This document shows, piece by piece, positions 36,251 through 46,330 of a DNA stretch of 64,000 bases. The translations under genes were made by a program, and so were the position numbers. Source of the DNA: Diphasiastrum complanatum (Eukaryota; Streptophyta; Lycopodiopsida; Lycopodiales; Lycopodiaceae); contig CM055098.1 in NCBI GenBank assembly GCA_029204225.1, forward strand, positions 49,228,277 to 49,292,276, written 5' to 3'. The notes beneath the pieces were generated by a model that saw only the letters and a program-made list of their open reading frames with translations, was not told the DNA's origin and searched no databases. Each line of letters starts with the position of its first letter. Position 1 is the first letter of the stretch.

Positions 36251-37695
36251 ATGGCACCATCAAGAAATCCGTGCTTCTCAATCGACTCTGTGCTTCGCTT
36301 CAATGAAAAAGATGATAATGGATTACGGGTGCCAAGAAAATATTCAAAAAACTCTTGGGTTTTGATGCATCCATCATCAAGAGGAGCATTTCGAAAAAGC
36401 AAAAGATCAGAACTATCATTTTGATTTTAAGGCCATAATTTTGGATTTCAGAAGATCATCAGGAAAAAAATCTATTTCTAAAATTCTAGTCCAACATGTA
36501 TATATGCATTCAGAGATAGATGTGTAAGGATTCAACCGTCAAGATCACAAAAAAAACAATTGTGAGTATTGATACTTTGATTTTTTTCATTCATTAATAT
36601 CTATTAGTAAACTTGCCAATCTGATCATTTTTCTCTTTCAGATTTATATCCATCCAACATAAATGAATGGGAATCCAGTGGATCTCTAGCAAGTGTGTTA
36701 GATGTTATTCACACTGATATTTGACAACTGTAATATCGAGGTAGAACTGCAATAGATCTAGCTGATAGTGAGATCTTTTTTTATGAATCAATGTACATTC
36801 CTTATACAAAAGGAGATTTTGGACAAATAGTCTCAATTCCATTACCTAGTTTTGAAAGTGATGAATGGGTTGCTCCAAATGCTGTAGTTTTAAAATTATT
36901 TCGTTGCAAGCTATATATATGATATAAAAAATTCATTACAGATAAGCACGAGATAAAAAAACAGTCAGATTGAGTTGGTTTATTTTTTTGAATATATTTG
37001 TGGATTTCTTTTCAAGTGTCAATGTACACAAAACCCCAACGATGTTTGTATGCAAAAATTTATCAGATAGTTTATTATCTGAACTTATGGATGAAGGCTG
37101 GGACAAAAGATCAGATGGAGAAAGAGAATGCAGAATTAAAATGTCTTCCATGTGCTTTCGTTATCAAATTGAAAAACAAATGTTGAGCTTATGCTTTCAT
37201 TATCAAAGATGGAAAAAAAATAAAGGTACATGGGTGCCACTCGATTAAAACTTGGAAGCCAGTGGACATTCAAAACGAAAAAATATTAAAATTTTATACA
37301 ATGATACAATTTTGACATGTGTTGAGGTGGAAGAAGATTGGAGTCTAAGTTACATCAAACAGGAACTATTGCTCCTACATGATGATATACTTTCAGACTT
37401 TAGATTCATTTTCAATGATAAACTCGTAAGTAACTAAAAACATTCGATTCTTTATAAATAGTTTCTATCAAAACTTTCTCATACAATCTTTATACTAATT
37501 GTAACTCACTTTGTATTAGTTTTATACAGGTACGTAAAAGACATGAGCTTGAGATTAAAAACTGCAAAAATATTGGCAAAACAATCAAACTTATGGAAGA
37601 ACACCTATCAGCAAATACATGTCAATCATCATGTCTTTTTATCAATCTAGAAAATTGCATTCCAATATTACATTATGGACACAACTTGATTTAAG
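36251..37695 (+). pseudogene. Unknown gene family, tandem copy 2
   Basis: The fuller copy. An ATG at 36251 opens MAPSRNPCFSIDSVLRFNEK. Later blocks match copy 1: HVYMHSEIDV, an intron-like gap (acceptor at about 36642), DLYPSNINEWESSGSLASVL, FESDEWVAPNAVV, TMFVCKNLSDSLLSELMDEG, FRYQIEKQMLSLCFHYQRW and VEVEEDWSLSYIKQELLLL...FIFNDKL. A GTAAGT donor near 37430 and a TTTATACAG acceptor at about 37530 lead to VRKRHELEIKNCKNIGKTIK and a stop near 37693. Several stops interrupt it (for example at about 36722, 36919 and 37246). No known function; possibly a cargo gene of a larger element. Confidence 0.5.
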
Positions 37696-37861
37696 AATCT
37701 ATATTGATATCAATAAAAATCCTATAAACGAGTTGTTTATATGTAAGATTGTATTTTTTATTTACTTATGTATTTCAATTTACAAATGAATTTCTATTCA
37801 GTAAGTTTTTCTATATTTTCTATATCAGTATTAGGAACTGTTAAAGCAACAGTCCCCTCTT

Positions 37862-38568
37862 CTATAATTCCGCGCTCCTCTGTTTTGGAAAGGACTTATA
37901 TGTCTTTTTGTCTTCTTTTGCATTGGGAAAGACTTCTATGGCTTTTTGATCGTATATAATAATATCTACATCCTGAGCAACCTGAAAGGCTGTTAAGACA
38001 GGAGCAGCATGTTTTTTCGGGTCCTCGATTTTAGGCGTAACACTTACACTGTTATGTACATAAGTTTTGATCAACTCTTGTCGAAATCTATATACATCGT
38101 CGGGAGTGTACGAATCAAGAGTGAACTATCATCACAAAACAATGAATGAGCAAATTACTAACAATGATGGTAAAAAAATAAAAATCAGAATGAAAGGAAC
38201 TACAAATGAACAAAATATTACCTTTTCAATATCTACATCGACTTGTAAATTATACCACTCAAAAAAGAGCTTTGTATTGTACAAGACGAACCATGCACAA
38301 TTAAAAGCGTCCCTTTGTTGTACACACTGCATATATTGAACGAAAATTAGTAATATTATGACAAAAAAATTATTCATGCTATGGTGATAGATTTAAACTA
38401 AAAAAAATACATGTATATCAGAGATAAATTGTATATATTTTGAGAGATTTTATGGTTATCTCTCCAATTGGTAGCCATTGTCGGTATATCCCTAATGACA
38501 TCAAGAAGTAGAGAATCAAATTTTCTATATGTATTATCAGCTGAGTTTACTTTTACACATAGATGTTG
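37862..38568 (-). pseudogene. Ulp1-like (C48) cysteine protease fragment
   Basis: On the minus strand an acceptor (ATATGCAG, about 38329) precedes CVQQRDAFNCAWFVLYNTKL. This carries the Gln and catalytic Cys of the Ulp1/SENP pattern Q-x(5)-C followed by FVLYN; Ala replaces the usual Gly after Cys. A second exon (YTPDDVYRFRQELIKTYVHN) ends in a lysine-rich tail near 37862. Upstream, a frame CVKVNSADNTYRKFDSLLLD (about 38505-38565) runs into the Copia LTR, so the His/Asp half was probably separated by that insertion and not recovered. Ulp1-like proteases are frequent cargo of plant DNA transposons such as some MULEs; this copy is incomplete. Confidence 0.5.
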
Positions 38569-38573
38569 AATTT
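38569..38573 (-). repeat. Target-site duplication, right copy (ATAGA)
   Basis: Five bases adjoining the inverted LTR. They are the reverse complement of TCTAT at 29908-29912. Confidence 0.85.
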
Positions 38574-39300
38574 CACACGTGTGGACTGTCCACTACATGT
38601 ACTTGTGATCTCCTAAGGTGTGTAGATGCACCAAGATCAAGACTAGATTGAGATTCAAGATCAATCTTGAATCCTATGGCAAAAACACACTACTACATGC
38701 ATTCAATCACTTCCAACTCTCACTCACACATGTGGGAAGTATTCAAAAAATAATCTAAGTAAAAACAAGCTGCTCTCCTCGGGTAGAGAGAGAAAATGCA
38801 TCATGAGCTCTCGGGTAGAGAGAGAAAGCTAGAAATTCAATAACTCACAAAATCCATGAAATCACCAAATCAATTCGCTTCAAAATGAGGAGTACAATGA
38901 TACTAGTAGGTCCACGAGCTACCACTATGCTTAACTATGATTGGACCATATTTTGTCACCTCTTGATCCTATTGGATCATTGAACCATGCACCTCTTAAT
39001 TCTATTGGACTATATTCAAGCACACCTCAATTTCCTATTGGACCTCACAAGGTTCCACCTCTAAATCCTATTGGACCTCTTGGAATTCATCAAACAAAAA
39101 CTTTACACTTGTCTACACTCTAATTAGCAAGTGTTTAGCCTCTTACTCTATTTTGGCTCAATAGTGGCATTACAAGTGGAAATACATAATTTGCCATCTA
39201 TGCCAAATTTATTCCTATCAACATCCTACACCTAGATGCTTGATGTAAAAAACATAAGACCCCTATATCTAACATAGATAATCTTTTTCAATTCTTCACA
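38574..39300 (-). repeat. Copia 3' LTR in inverted orientation (727 bp)
   Basis: Reverse complement of the LTR at 29913-30649 with few substitutions and small indels. It starts TGTTGAATTTCACACG and ends TTCTTCACA in the plus view. Confidence 0.95.
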
Positions 39301-39313
39301 CTCCTCCTAAAAA
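39301..39313 (-). other. Polypurine tract of the split Copia
   Basis: On the minus strand, TTTTTTAGGAGGAG directly precedes the TG of the LTR, the position expected of the plus-strand primer. Confidence 0.9.
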
Positions 39314-39318
39314 ATTGT

Positions 39319-41365
39319 CTATGAAGATTTGAGCATTGATCTTGATATAACTCCAAGATTAGATCTATGCTTGATGAAAGCACTTTTGCTCAAAGGCTTG
39401 GTGAGTAGATCGGCAATACAAGAGGACGAGTTGACATGCTCCAAATAGATTTCTCCTCCAATAAGCTTTTCTCTCACAAAATGGTGTGCCACTTCTATGT
39501 GCTTGCTTCTTGCATGAAATATAGGATTATTGGCAAGAGCTTGGGCCGAGATGTTATCACACTTGATCATTGGTAGATCATCCTCCTTGATGCACTTTAG
39601 TTCCATTAATAACCTCTTGATCCAAAGCACTTCTTTGGTAGTTGTAGTGAGTGCTTTGTACTCGGCCTCACATGAAGAGAGAGATATAGTATCTTGCTTT
39701 TTGGAAAGCCAAGATATTAGATTGCCTCCAAGAAAGATAGTGTATGCACTAATAGACTTTCGATCCATCTTGTCACTTGCAAAGTCCGAATCCGAGTAGC
39801 CAATAATGGATAGATCTTCACTTTTATAGAGTAGACCATAATCACAAGATGAAGATACATATCTTAGAATCCTCTTGGCTATCTTCCAATGATGGATCTT
39901 AGGATCTTGCATAAATTGACTCAATTTGTGCACACAAAAACTAAGATCGGGCCTAGTAATGGTAAGCCAAATCAAGCAGCCTACAAGACTCCTAAAAAGT
40001 GTGATGTCCTCAAAGGATCTTTCATCACCTTTATTAGGATCTTTTACAATTTGCTCCATTGGAGTATCTATGCTCTTAGAATTTTCCATATGAAATTTTT
40101 TCAACATAGAGTGAGCATATCTAGATTGGCATATAAAGACATGATTCTCATAAAAATCAATTTCTAGGCCTAGGATGTAATGTATCTCTCCTAGATCTTG
40201 CATTTTAAACTCACATCCAAGTGCTAGCTTGGTTTCATCAACTAGCTTGATACAACTTCCACAAAGAATAATGTCATCAACATAAATTAGAAGAATGACA
40301 ATATTGCTATCAACAAACTTTAGATACATGGAAGGATCATAGTCACTAAGAGTAAATCCTAGTGAGATAAGAAAAGAGTTAAGTCTTAAATACCATGATC
40401 TTGGTGCTTGCTTGAGTCCATAAAGACTTTTGAAGAGCAAGCACACTTTGGACTCATCCTTGATGAATCCTTGAGGTTGTTCCATATAGATCTCCTCCTC
40501 AAGATAACCATTTAGAAAAGCATTGGATACATCTAATTGGAACACCTTCCACTTGAAAAAACAAGCAAGAGAAATAAGAATTCTTATTGTCACCATCTTT
40601 GCAATGGGTGCAAAGGTCTCCTCATAATCAAGACCATGGATTTGAGCAAATCCTTTGGCACATAATCTTGCTTTATGCTTGTTGATGGTGCCATCATGAT
40701 TGAACTTGATCCGAAATACCCACTTGCAACCAATCACATGCTTGTTGGATGGAGGATCCACAAGCTCCCAAGTATTGTTGGTGATCAATGCATCATACTC
40801 TTGCTTCATGGCATCATACCACTCCTTGGTATTGAGTGCCTCTTGTACATTCTTTGGCTCTTCATGAGAGATATAAAAAACATAATTAGTGGAATCAAGA
40901 TCCACTTGTTTGCCTTTGTCAACATATGAGAGCCTCTTAGGCTCGGATCTATCTCTCATGGATCTTCTTGGTGAAAAAATCCGAGGAGAGTCTTCTTCAA
41001 ATCTCGACCCCATCACATCATGATTGTCTTCAAAATCAATAATTGATGATGCATCTATAGATTTCTTGATCTCAGCCTCTTCAAATGATGAGTGTTGATC
41101 TTCATGAAAGACAATATCTCTACTTTCAATAACTTGAGAAGTAGAGAGTATAAAGACTCTATAGGCCTTCTTGGTGGATGAGTATCCAACCATGATCCCT
41201 TTGCATGCACTAGGATCTTCCTTCTTCCTTGTTTCCAAGGGAATATGGACAAAGCATAAGCATCCAAAAACTCTAAGGTGATCAACCTTAGGCTTCTTCA
41301 AAAATAAGATTTCATATGGTGACCTTCCTCCAAGAGCTATATGTAGGAGAATCACAAACTCAATT
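39319..41365 (-). pseudogene. Copia integrase C-terminus, RT and RNase H (3' half)
   Basis: An uninterrupted frame of about 680 codons without a true ATG at its head, because it is the internal continuation of the polyprotein. Order: GRSPYEILFLKKPKVDHLRV and FGCLCFVHIP (integrase C-terminal region), a basic linker, RT (NNTWELVDPP, CKWVFRIKFN, KARLCAKGFAQ, QLDVSNAFLNGYLEEEIYME, LYGLKQAPRSWY, LLIYVDDIIL with the catalytic YVDD), then RNase H (SLSSCEAEYKAL, IKCDNISAQALANNP, FHARSKHIEVAHHFVREK, DLLTKPL). The stop lies just before the PPT. The missing N-terminal integrase is at 31405-33374 on the other strand. The pol frame looks undamaged apart from the inversion. Confidence 0.96.
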
Positions 41366-42900
41366 TAGATCTTGGTCTCATTGCCATTGCTATTTTTAAA
41401 GCTTGGATGCCAAAAATCTCTCTGATATGATACTTAATACAGTTTTTCATATCACATTTAATCTAATTTGAATGTCACAATAGTCACAGTTATTGTGCAT
41501 ACTATATTTTTAGTAACTATGCATACTATATTTTTATAACTGTAACTAGTATGGCTAGTAAATTTCATTATACTAACCAGCATAGTTAAGTAAATTTAAC
41601 TTGAGGTATTGACGTTGGACAGATTAGCACGTGTCGGGCAGGAAGAGCAACCAATGGGATATGTTCATGCTGCTCGGATACAAATTTCAAAGTTTGTTGT
41701 AATGTATTTTTATTTCTTAGATGACGATCGAAACTAGAGGAAAAAAAAAGAAAAGTATTTTTACAAAGGGTCCTTTTTAATTTTGAAATTCCTCTAATGC
41801 AATCCTATCAGTCCATGTTCCCTACTCTGCAACAGTTTTAGAAGCATCTCCAAGCTCAACTCCATGTAGAGAAGCAAAGGACAGAGCGACAAATCAATGT
41901 AACGCTCGGGAAGGAGATGGCTCTCAAGGCCTGGCGACAATGGTGTGCAGACCATCAAAAGGCAATAGATTTTTATTTGGACGTCCCACCACTACTAGAC
42001 TCCTCTCATGTCCCCATGGAAAAGTATAATGCATTCATCGCCAAACTCCAAAACTGTAAAACCCCTCTTCTTCTTGACAAGAATAGAGAGAGTATTCCTT
42101 GGCATTTCTCTTTTCATATGTTTTATTGTGGAGAGATAGTAAGAGAGAAGGCAGACATTGCTTCACAAGGCACAATTGTGATATTTCTTATGTAATGTGT
42201 ATGGGAACATGAATAGAGGTTTTTGGTTTCTTGTTGATCAAATGTAGAGCTCTTGTGGAACCTTTAAGATGTAATTAAGCTGTAACGTGACATTGTGGCT
42301 CATTGCATTTTTTGGGGTTCAAGTAGAATCGAGCTTGGTGCTTATGCTTCTTACTGAAAATCTTTGTTAGAAAGTGTAAATCATGAAGCTTTTTGTCTAC
42401 TGTAAATGTTGTTCATAGTGAATAATAATGTCATTGGTGTTCTCATCTCTACAACATTTGCATAAATATAATATCAAATAAAAAGAGAAAAAAAGTTGTT
42501 GATAAATCCATAGAATGTCTTTTCATATATGTTATAGAGAAGAGTCAAAAGCTTATTGTTTTTATAATCCTTCAACTAAAGTGAAGTTACTTTTCTTAGT
42601 AAAAATGTTATTTCTATGAAACATTGGGGCGAATGATTTTGATACTTTTGAAGTTGGTACATTTTCAGATGATATTGAAGTTGAATATAATCTTAATGAT
42701 CAAGAAACAATATCAATCTCAAAGACTCCTAGATGGTTTATTAGAAATATACAACAAGAAAATATCATAACTGGGTGAATCAAGCGACACCCTCGAAAGG
42801 TCTCAAAGGCTTCATAATCTAGCTGAGAAACTTCGCATAGATGGTATGCCTTATGCAAAGATAGCCCAAGTGTTTAAGTACCCTACATTTCATGATGCAA
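41366..42900. other. Intergenic, with a 26-bp direct repeat
   Basis: CATACTATATTTTTA...TAACT is repeated at about 41489 and 41523. Otherwise AT-rich with one small ATG-initiated frame (listed separately). Confidence 0.5.
41917..42195 (+). CDS. Hypothetical 92-residue frame
   Basis: ATG-initiated frame MALKAWRQWCADHQKAIDFY ending at TAA 42193-42195, in otherwise gene-free sequence. No domain was recognised. Composition is ordinary but length is within chance expectation; it could be an exon of a broken gene. Confidence 0.15.
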   Translation: MALKAWRQWCADHQKAIDFYLDVPPLLDSSHVPMEKYNAFIAKLQNCKTPLLLDKNRESIPWHFSFHMFYCGEIVREKADIASQGTIVIFLM

Positions 42901-42927
42901 CCATAATAAAAACATCAATAAGATTAT

Positions 42928-44680
42928 ATGGATCTATTGAGCAACATGAAATACATTTTATCACAAAAAATCTTCTCAAATCAAATGGTCAAATTATGGG
43001 ATAACATAACATTCTCACCAGTTGGAAAGATGACTTCTATTTATATATTCATCTCTCTTTCTATGCATTTTGGTTGGAATATACATTGTGATACGGTTGT
43101 CAAATGTGCTTTCTTGAATCAATTTCTTAAGGAGGATGTTTATTTTGAGCAACCACTTGGTTTTGTCATTAAAGACAAAGAGGGGGCCTTGGCATTTTGC
43201 AAGTTTTGTGAGTTTCTTTCTTGCCATGATTCAACAAAAATATAGCACATGTTGTGCTATTTCTTTATGCCACTACTTGTCAAATATTTATTATTAAGAA
43301 TTGTGGTTTGGTACATAGTTAAAAATCCCATAATGAAATCCCAAAGTAAGAAAAAATTTAAATTAAAAAACTTCAGAATTTTTTTTTTTTGGCTAAATCG
43401 CCTAGCATGACGACATGTTCTACAAAAAAAAAAAAAAAAATCTATTCCACTTAGCAAGCCGACGCCTATCTTTGAAGGCCGCAAAAAAAAATTCTAACTA
43501 TTTCACTTAGCACGTCGGCATACTATGTTTGGAGGGTGCAAAAAAAATTCTAAAAGAATGTTTTTGAAATTTACTTCTCAAATGTGTCAAATATAAGAGT
43601 GGATATTGTTCATGACAATGTAGTTTGCTACCTGAATTGTTATATAGACTACATAGTTTGACACTTGCATTGTCACATAAACTATACAATTTGTTTTACA
43701 TGAGAAAATAAAAAAAATTAATTTTAATACATGACAAAAAACACAAAAAATGAAAGTGAACACAACAATACCATAAAAGGAAGATGTGCTAGAGATTGTC
43801 ATCACCTATGTCAAGAGACATTAAGAGGATTACTAGTAGTATAGAGTGCAGACAACTAATGTCACTTCCAAAGTTGTCTCACATTGAGATGCTCATGAGT
43901 GACATGTTTGTTTATATTGAAATCCATTGAAATTTTTGTATTTAGTCAATATGTTCTTCTAGTTAGAGACAAAATGCAATTAATATTACACAGCACACCA
44001 TGTGCTACATAATCAGTGAACCATGGATAGAGTGAAACTCGCAAAACTCGCAAGAAATTTACTCGCAAATTATCAAAACCCGCAAAGAGGGCCATGTATG
44101 CAAACTTAAGAAAGCATTGTTAGTCAGGTGCCAAGAGTGAAATATGTGAGTTGATTAGTATTATTTTTAAAAGGTTTTCAAAGAAGTACTTTAGACATTT
44201 CTTTGTCTATTCAATGTCAAGACAAGAATGTTGTTTTCATTTTTATATGTTGATGATATTTCTATCAAATATGGATGAAACAAATAACTTTCTTTTTCAA
44301 ATTTTGCTAAAAGATATATGTGCATGACAATTTTGTATAGGATTGGAAGTTTGGAAAATAACCCCTCTACAATCATTATATAGACAAAGTAACTTTTTAC
44401 ACTTCATAGGTCTAATATGCAAGACTGTAGACCAATTGAAATACCTTTGAAAGCAAATAACAAGTTCTCAAATTTTGATGGTGATGAATTTTGATGATGT
44501 TACTATTTATCAAAAACTTATTAGTAGTTTAATGTATTTGATTACCGCCAGTCAAATATACATTATGACCCTTTTGAACCTAAAAAGGGCATCTTTTTTT
44601 CACTCCATTAGTGATCTATGAGTTAATGCTAAGAGCATCAAAGATTATCTTTGTCAAATAACAGGCACAACGACCGATGT
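42928..44680 (+). pseudogene. Copia RT/RNase H remnant, interrupted
   Basis: The first block (about 43000-43185) reads FSPVGKMTSIYIFISLSMHF, VVKCAFLNQFLKEDVYFEQP, LGFVIKD, matching the RT palm of Copia but with the QMDV Asp region altered. The second block (about 44230-44600) retains a YVDDI-like stretch in broken frame, then MQDCRPIEIPLKANNKFSNF-like and DVTIYQKLISSLMYLITAS. About 1 kb of AT-rich unrelated sequence separates them (43240-44190). Many stops; dead. Confidence 0.75.
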
Positions 44681-44723
44681 TTCCCATAAAGGTTTGACAA
44701 TCTCTTGGAAGAAGATGTGATAC

Positions 44724-45246
44724 ATTTTACGGTATTACAAATGAGAATGTCAATAACAAGCTGATAGTTGTTCTCAAGTTAAATGAGTTTGAAATTATAA
44801 AAGGACAAAAAATGAAAAGAGTCAATCTCACAATCATGAATGGAGCACTTTCAAATTCAGAAGACTCAGGCCTCAATTTCAGTGTTCAATCAGAAAATGA
44901 TATCTGGTGGTTAGCAACATTTCAGATATAGCAGTTCCTTCGCATAATAAATAGGGATAATCATTTGAATATGGATTTCATATGAGAAATCTTCTCTGTG
45001 TTAATATTATGAGGCTAATCACGTTTTTGTATTCTCTTATAGGTGATGAAAGAAGACCATGACATTCTCTCATGGATATTTAATAGAACATCATATCCTG
45101 CCACCATAAAAAATCACATGGAGGGAGTTCCACTCAATATTCCTGGAATTGGCACTTTTGACATCGAATGACATTTAGTAGGAGATCTGAAGACATTAAA
45201 ATGTATGTTCAATGTATCTCATGGCGCTAACTCTAAACACCCTTGT
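44724..45246 (+). repeat. Second copy of a 0.52-kb transposase-like gene segment
   Basis: Closely matches 27205-27728 over two exon parts and the intron between them, in the same orientation. It begins GGTATTACAAATGAGAATG and ends just after AACTCTAAACACC. This copy has an extra TGA at about 45169 and a 3-bp loss in the first exon. Because the intron is kept, it was copied as DNA and not via spliced RNA. Confidence 0.9.
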
Positions 45247-46330
45247 TGCATTCTTGTTATCCTCCCAAGACAATGTTGATTTATGTAAGTGTTGTGCAGT
45301 GCAAATTCAATTCATGTGAAGAGAATAAAAGACCACAACAAAATGGAGCCTAGCTTTTTTTTCCTCCAAGTGAAAAGGACAAACCAAAATTGCAAAGATG
45401 TCTAGATTATTAGTAAGTTTCTTATTCTTCACTCCTACAAGAGCACAACCTGGGATTTTAGCCTACCCTTTCCATGAAGATCAATCCCCATACGAGATGA
45501 ACAAAGACTCGTACAACATTGGTTTGTCACTAGAGGATCACTTTGAAATTTATTTGCAGTCCTGTGCATATTTTCTGGCTGCCCGGGCTTCTAAACTAGC
45601 ATGTCAATTTATATGAACCCTGCCCGTATATGGGCATCTTAAAAAATGCAAATAGAAATGTCTTCAAGCCAGAAAAGAACCATTTTGTTGAGTTTAGTAA
45701 TGAAGCAAACGGTATGCAAACCGTATAAGGGGACTGGTTTCATAGTCAAAGTTTTGCACGTTCATCTGGCGTACTAGCAAAACAAATACTGGCGGGAAAA
45801 CCAGCTAGTTCCTTCCTTCCAGAAAAACTTTTTGAAGTGTGAAATTTTGGAGGCTTTGGACCCTTAAATCCTCCGGCATTGTGTTCAGCTAAATGTTTCT
45901 GGTAAATGCATTTGTAAGTTGATTGGGCTCAAACGCTTGCTTACACCTCTTACGTGTTCTACAAGGACCCATTCTCGAATACTTTGGAATGTAGGTCTGT
46001 TGGTAAATGATAGACAACAAATGGCTGTCACACGAGTAAACATCTACTATAAATTTGAGTAAAGATGAGATACAGCAAGCATCCTCCTACAGAGAACCTG
46101 CTCAAGTTATGGCAGGCTAAAAAAATCATGAGACAAACTATATTTAAGAGGGTCCACACCAATAGGATTGGAGGATTCTTATAAACCCCGTGTGCGTTTG
46201 TGATTGTAGCCACTCAGGGCCAGATAAATTCCTAGTATAGCCTAAAGAATGTGAAAACATTATACAAAGCCTCTTTCATCTTCCCACATATTTGCTTCTT
46301 TTTTTAAGAATCGATAGAAATGATCCCCTT
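45247..46330. other. 3' flank of the P-protein gene
   Basis: No recognised gene. A 72-residue ATG frame at 45398-45616 has no known domain. The 3' UTR of the minus-strand P-protein gene should occupy the part next to 46330; I saw no canonical AATAAA there. Confidence 0.4.

Larger units (their letters stand above)
29908..41365. mobile_element. Young Copia retrotransposon split by an inversion
   Basis: The left half (29913-33374) reads LTR-PBS-gag-protease-integrase on the plus strand. The right half (41365-38574) reads integrase C-terminus-RT-RNaseH-PPT-LTR on the minus strand. Together they make exactly one Copia complement with no overlap of domains. Outer LTR edges are flanked by TCTAT (29908-29912) and ATAGA (38569-38573), which are reverse complements, as expected for one 5-bp target-site duplication after inversion of 33375-41365. 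Both breakpoints contain CTCAATTT. The LTRs are near identical, so the insertion is recent. The 5.2 kb from 33375 to 38568 is the carried flanking DNA. Confidence 0.9.
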
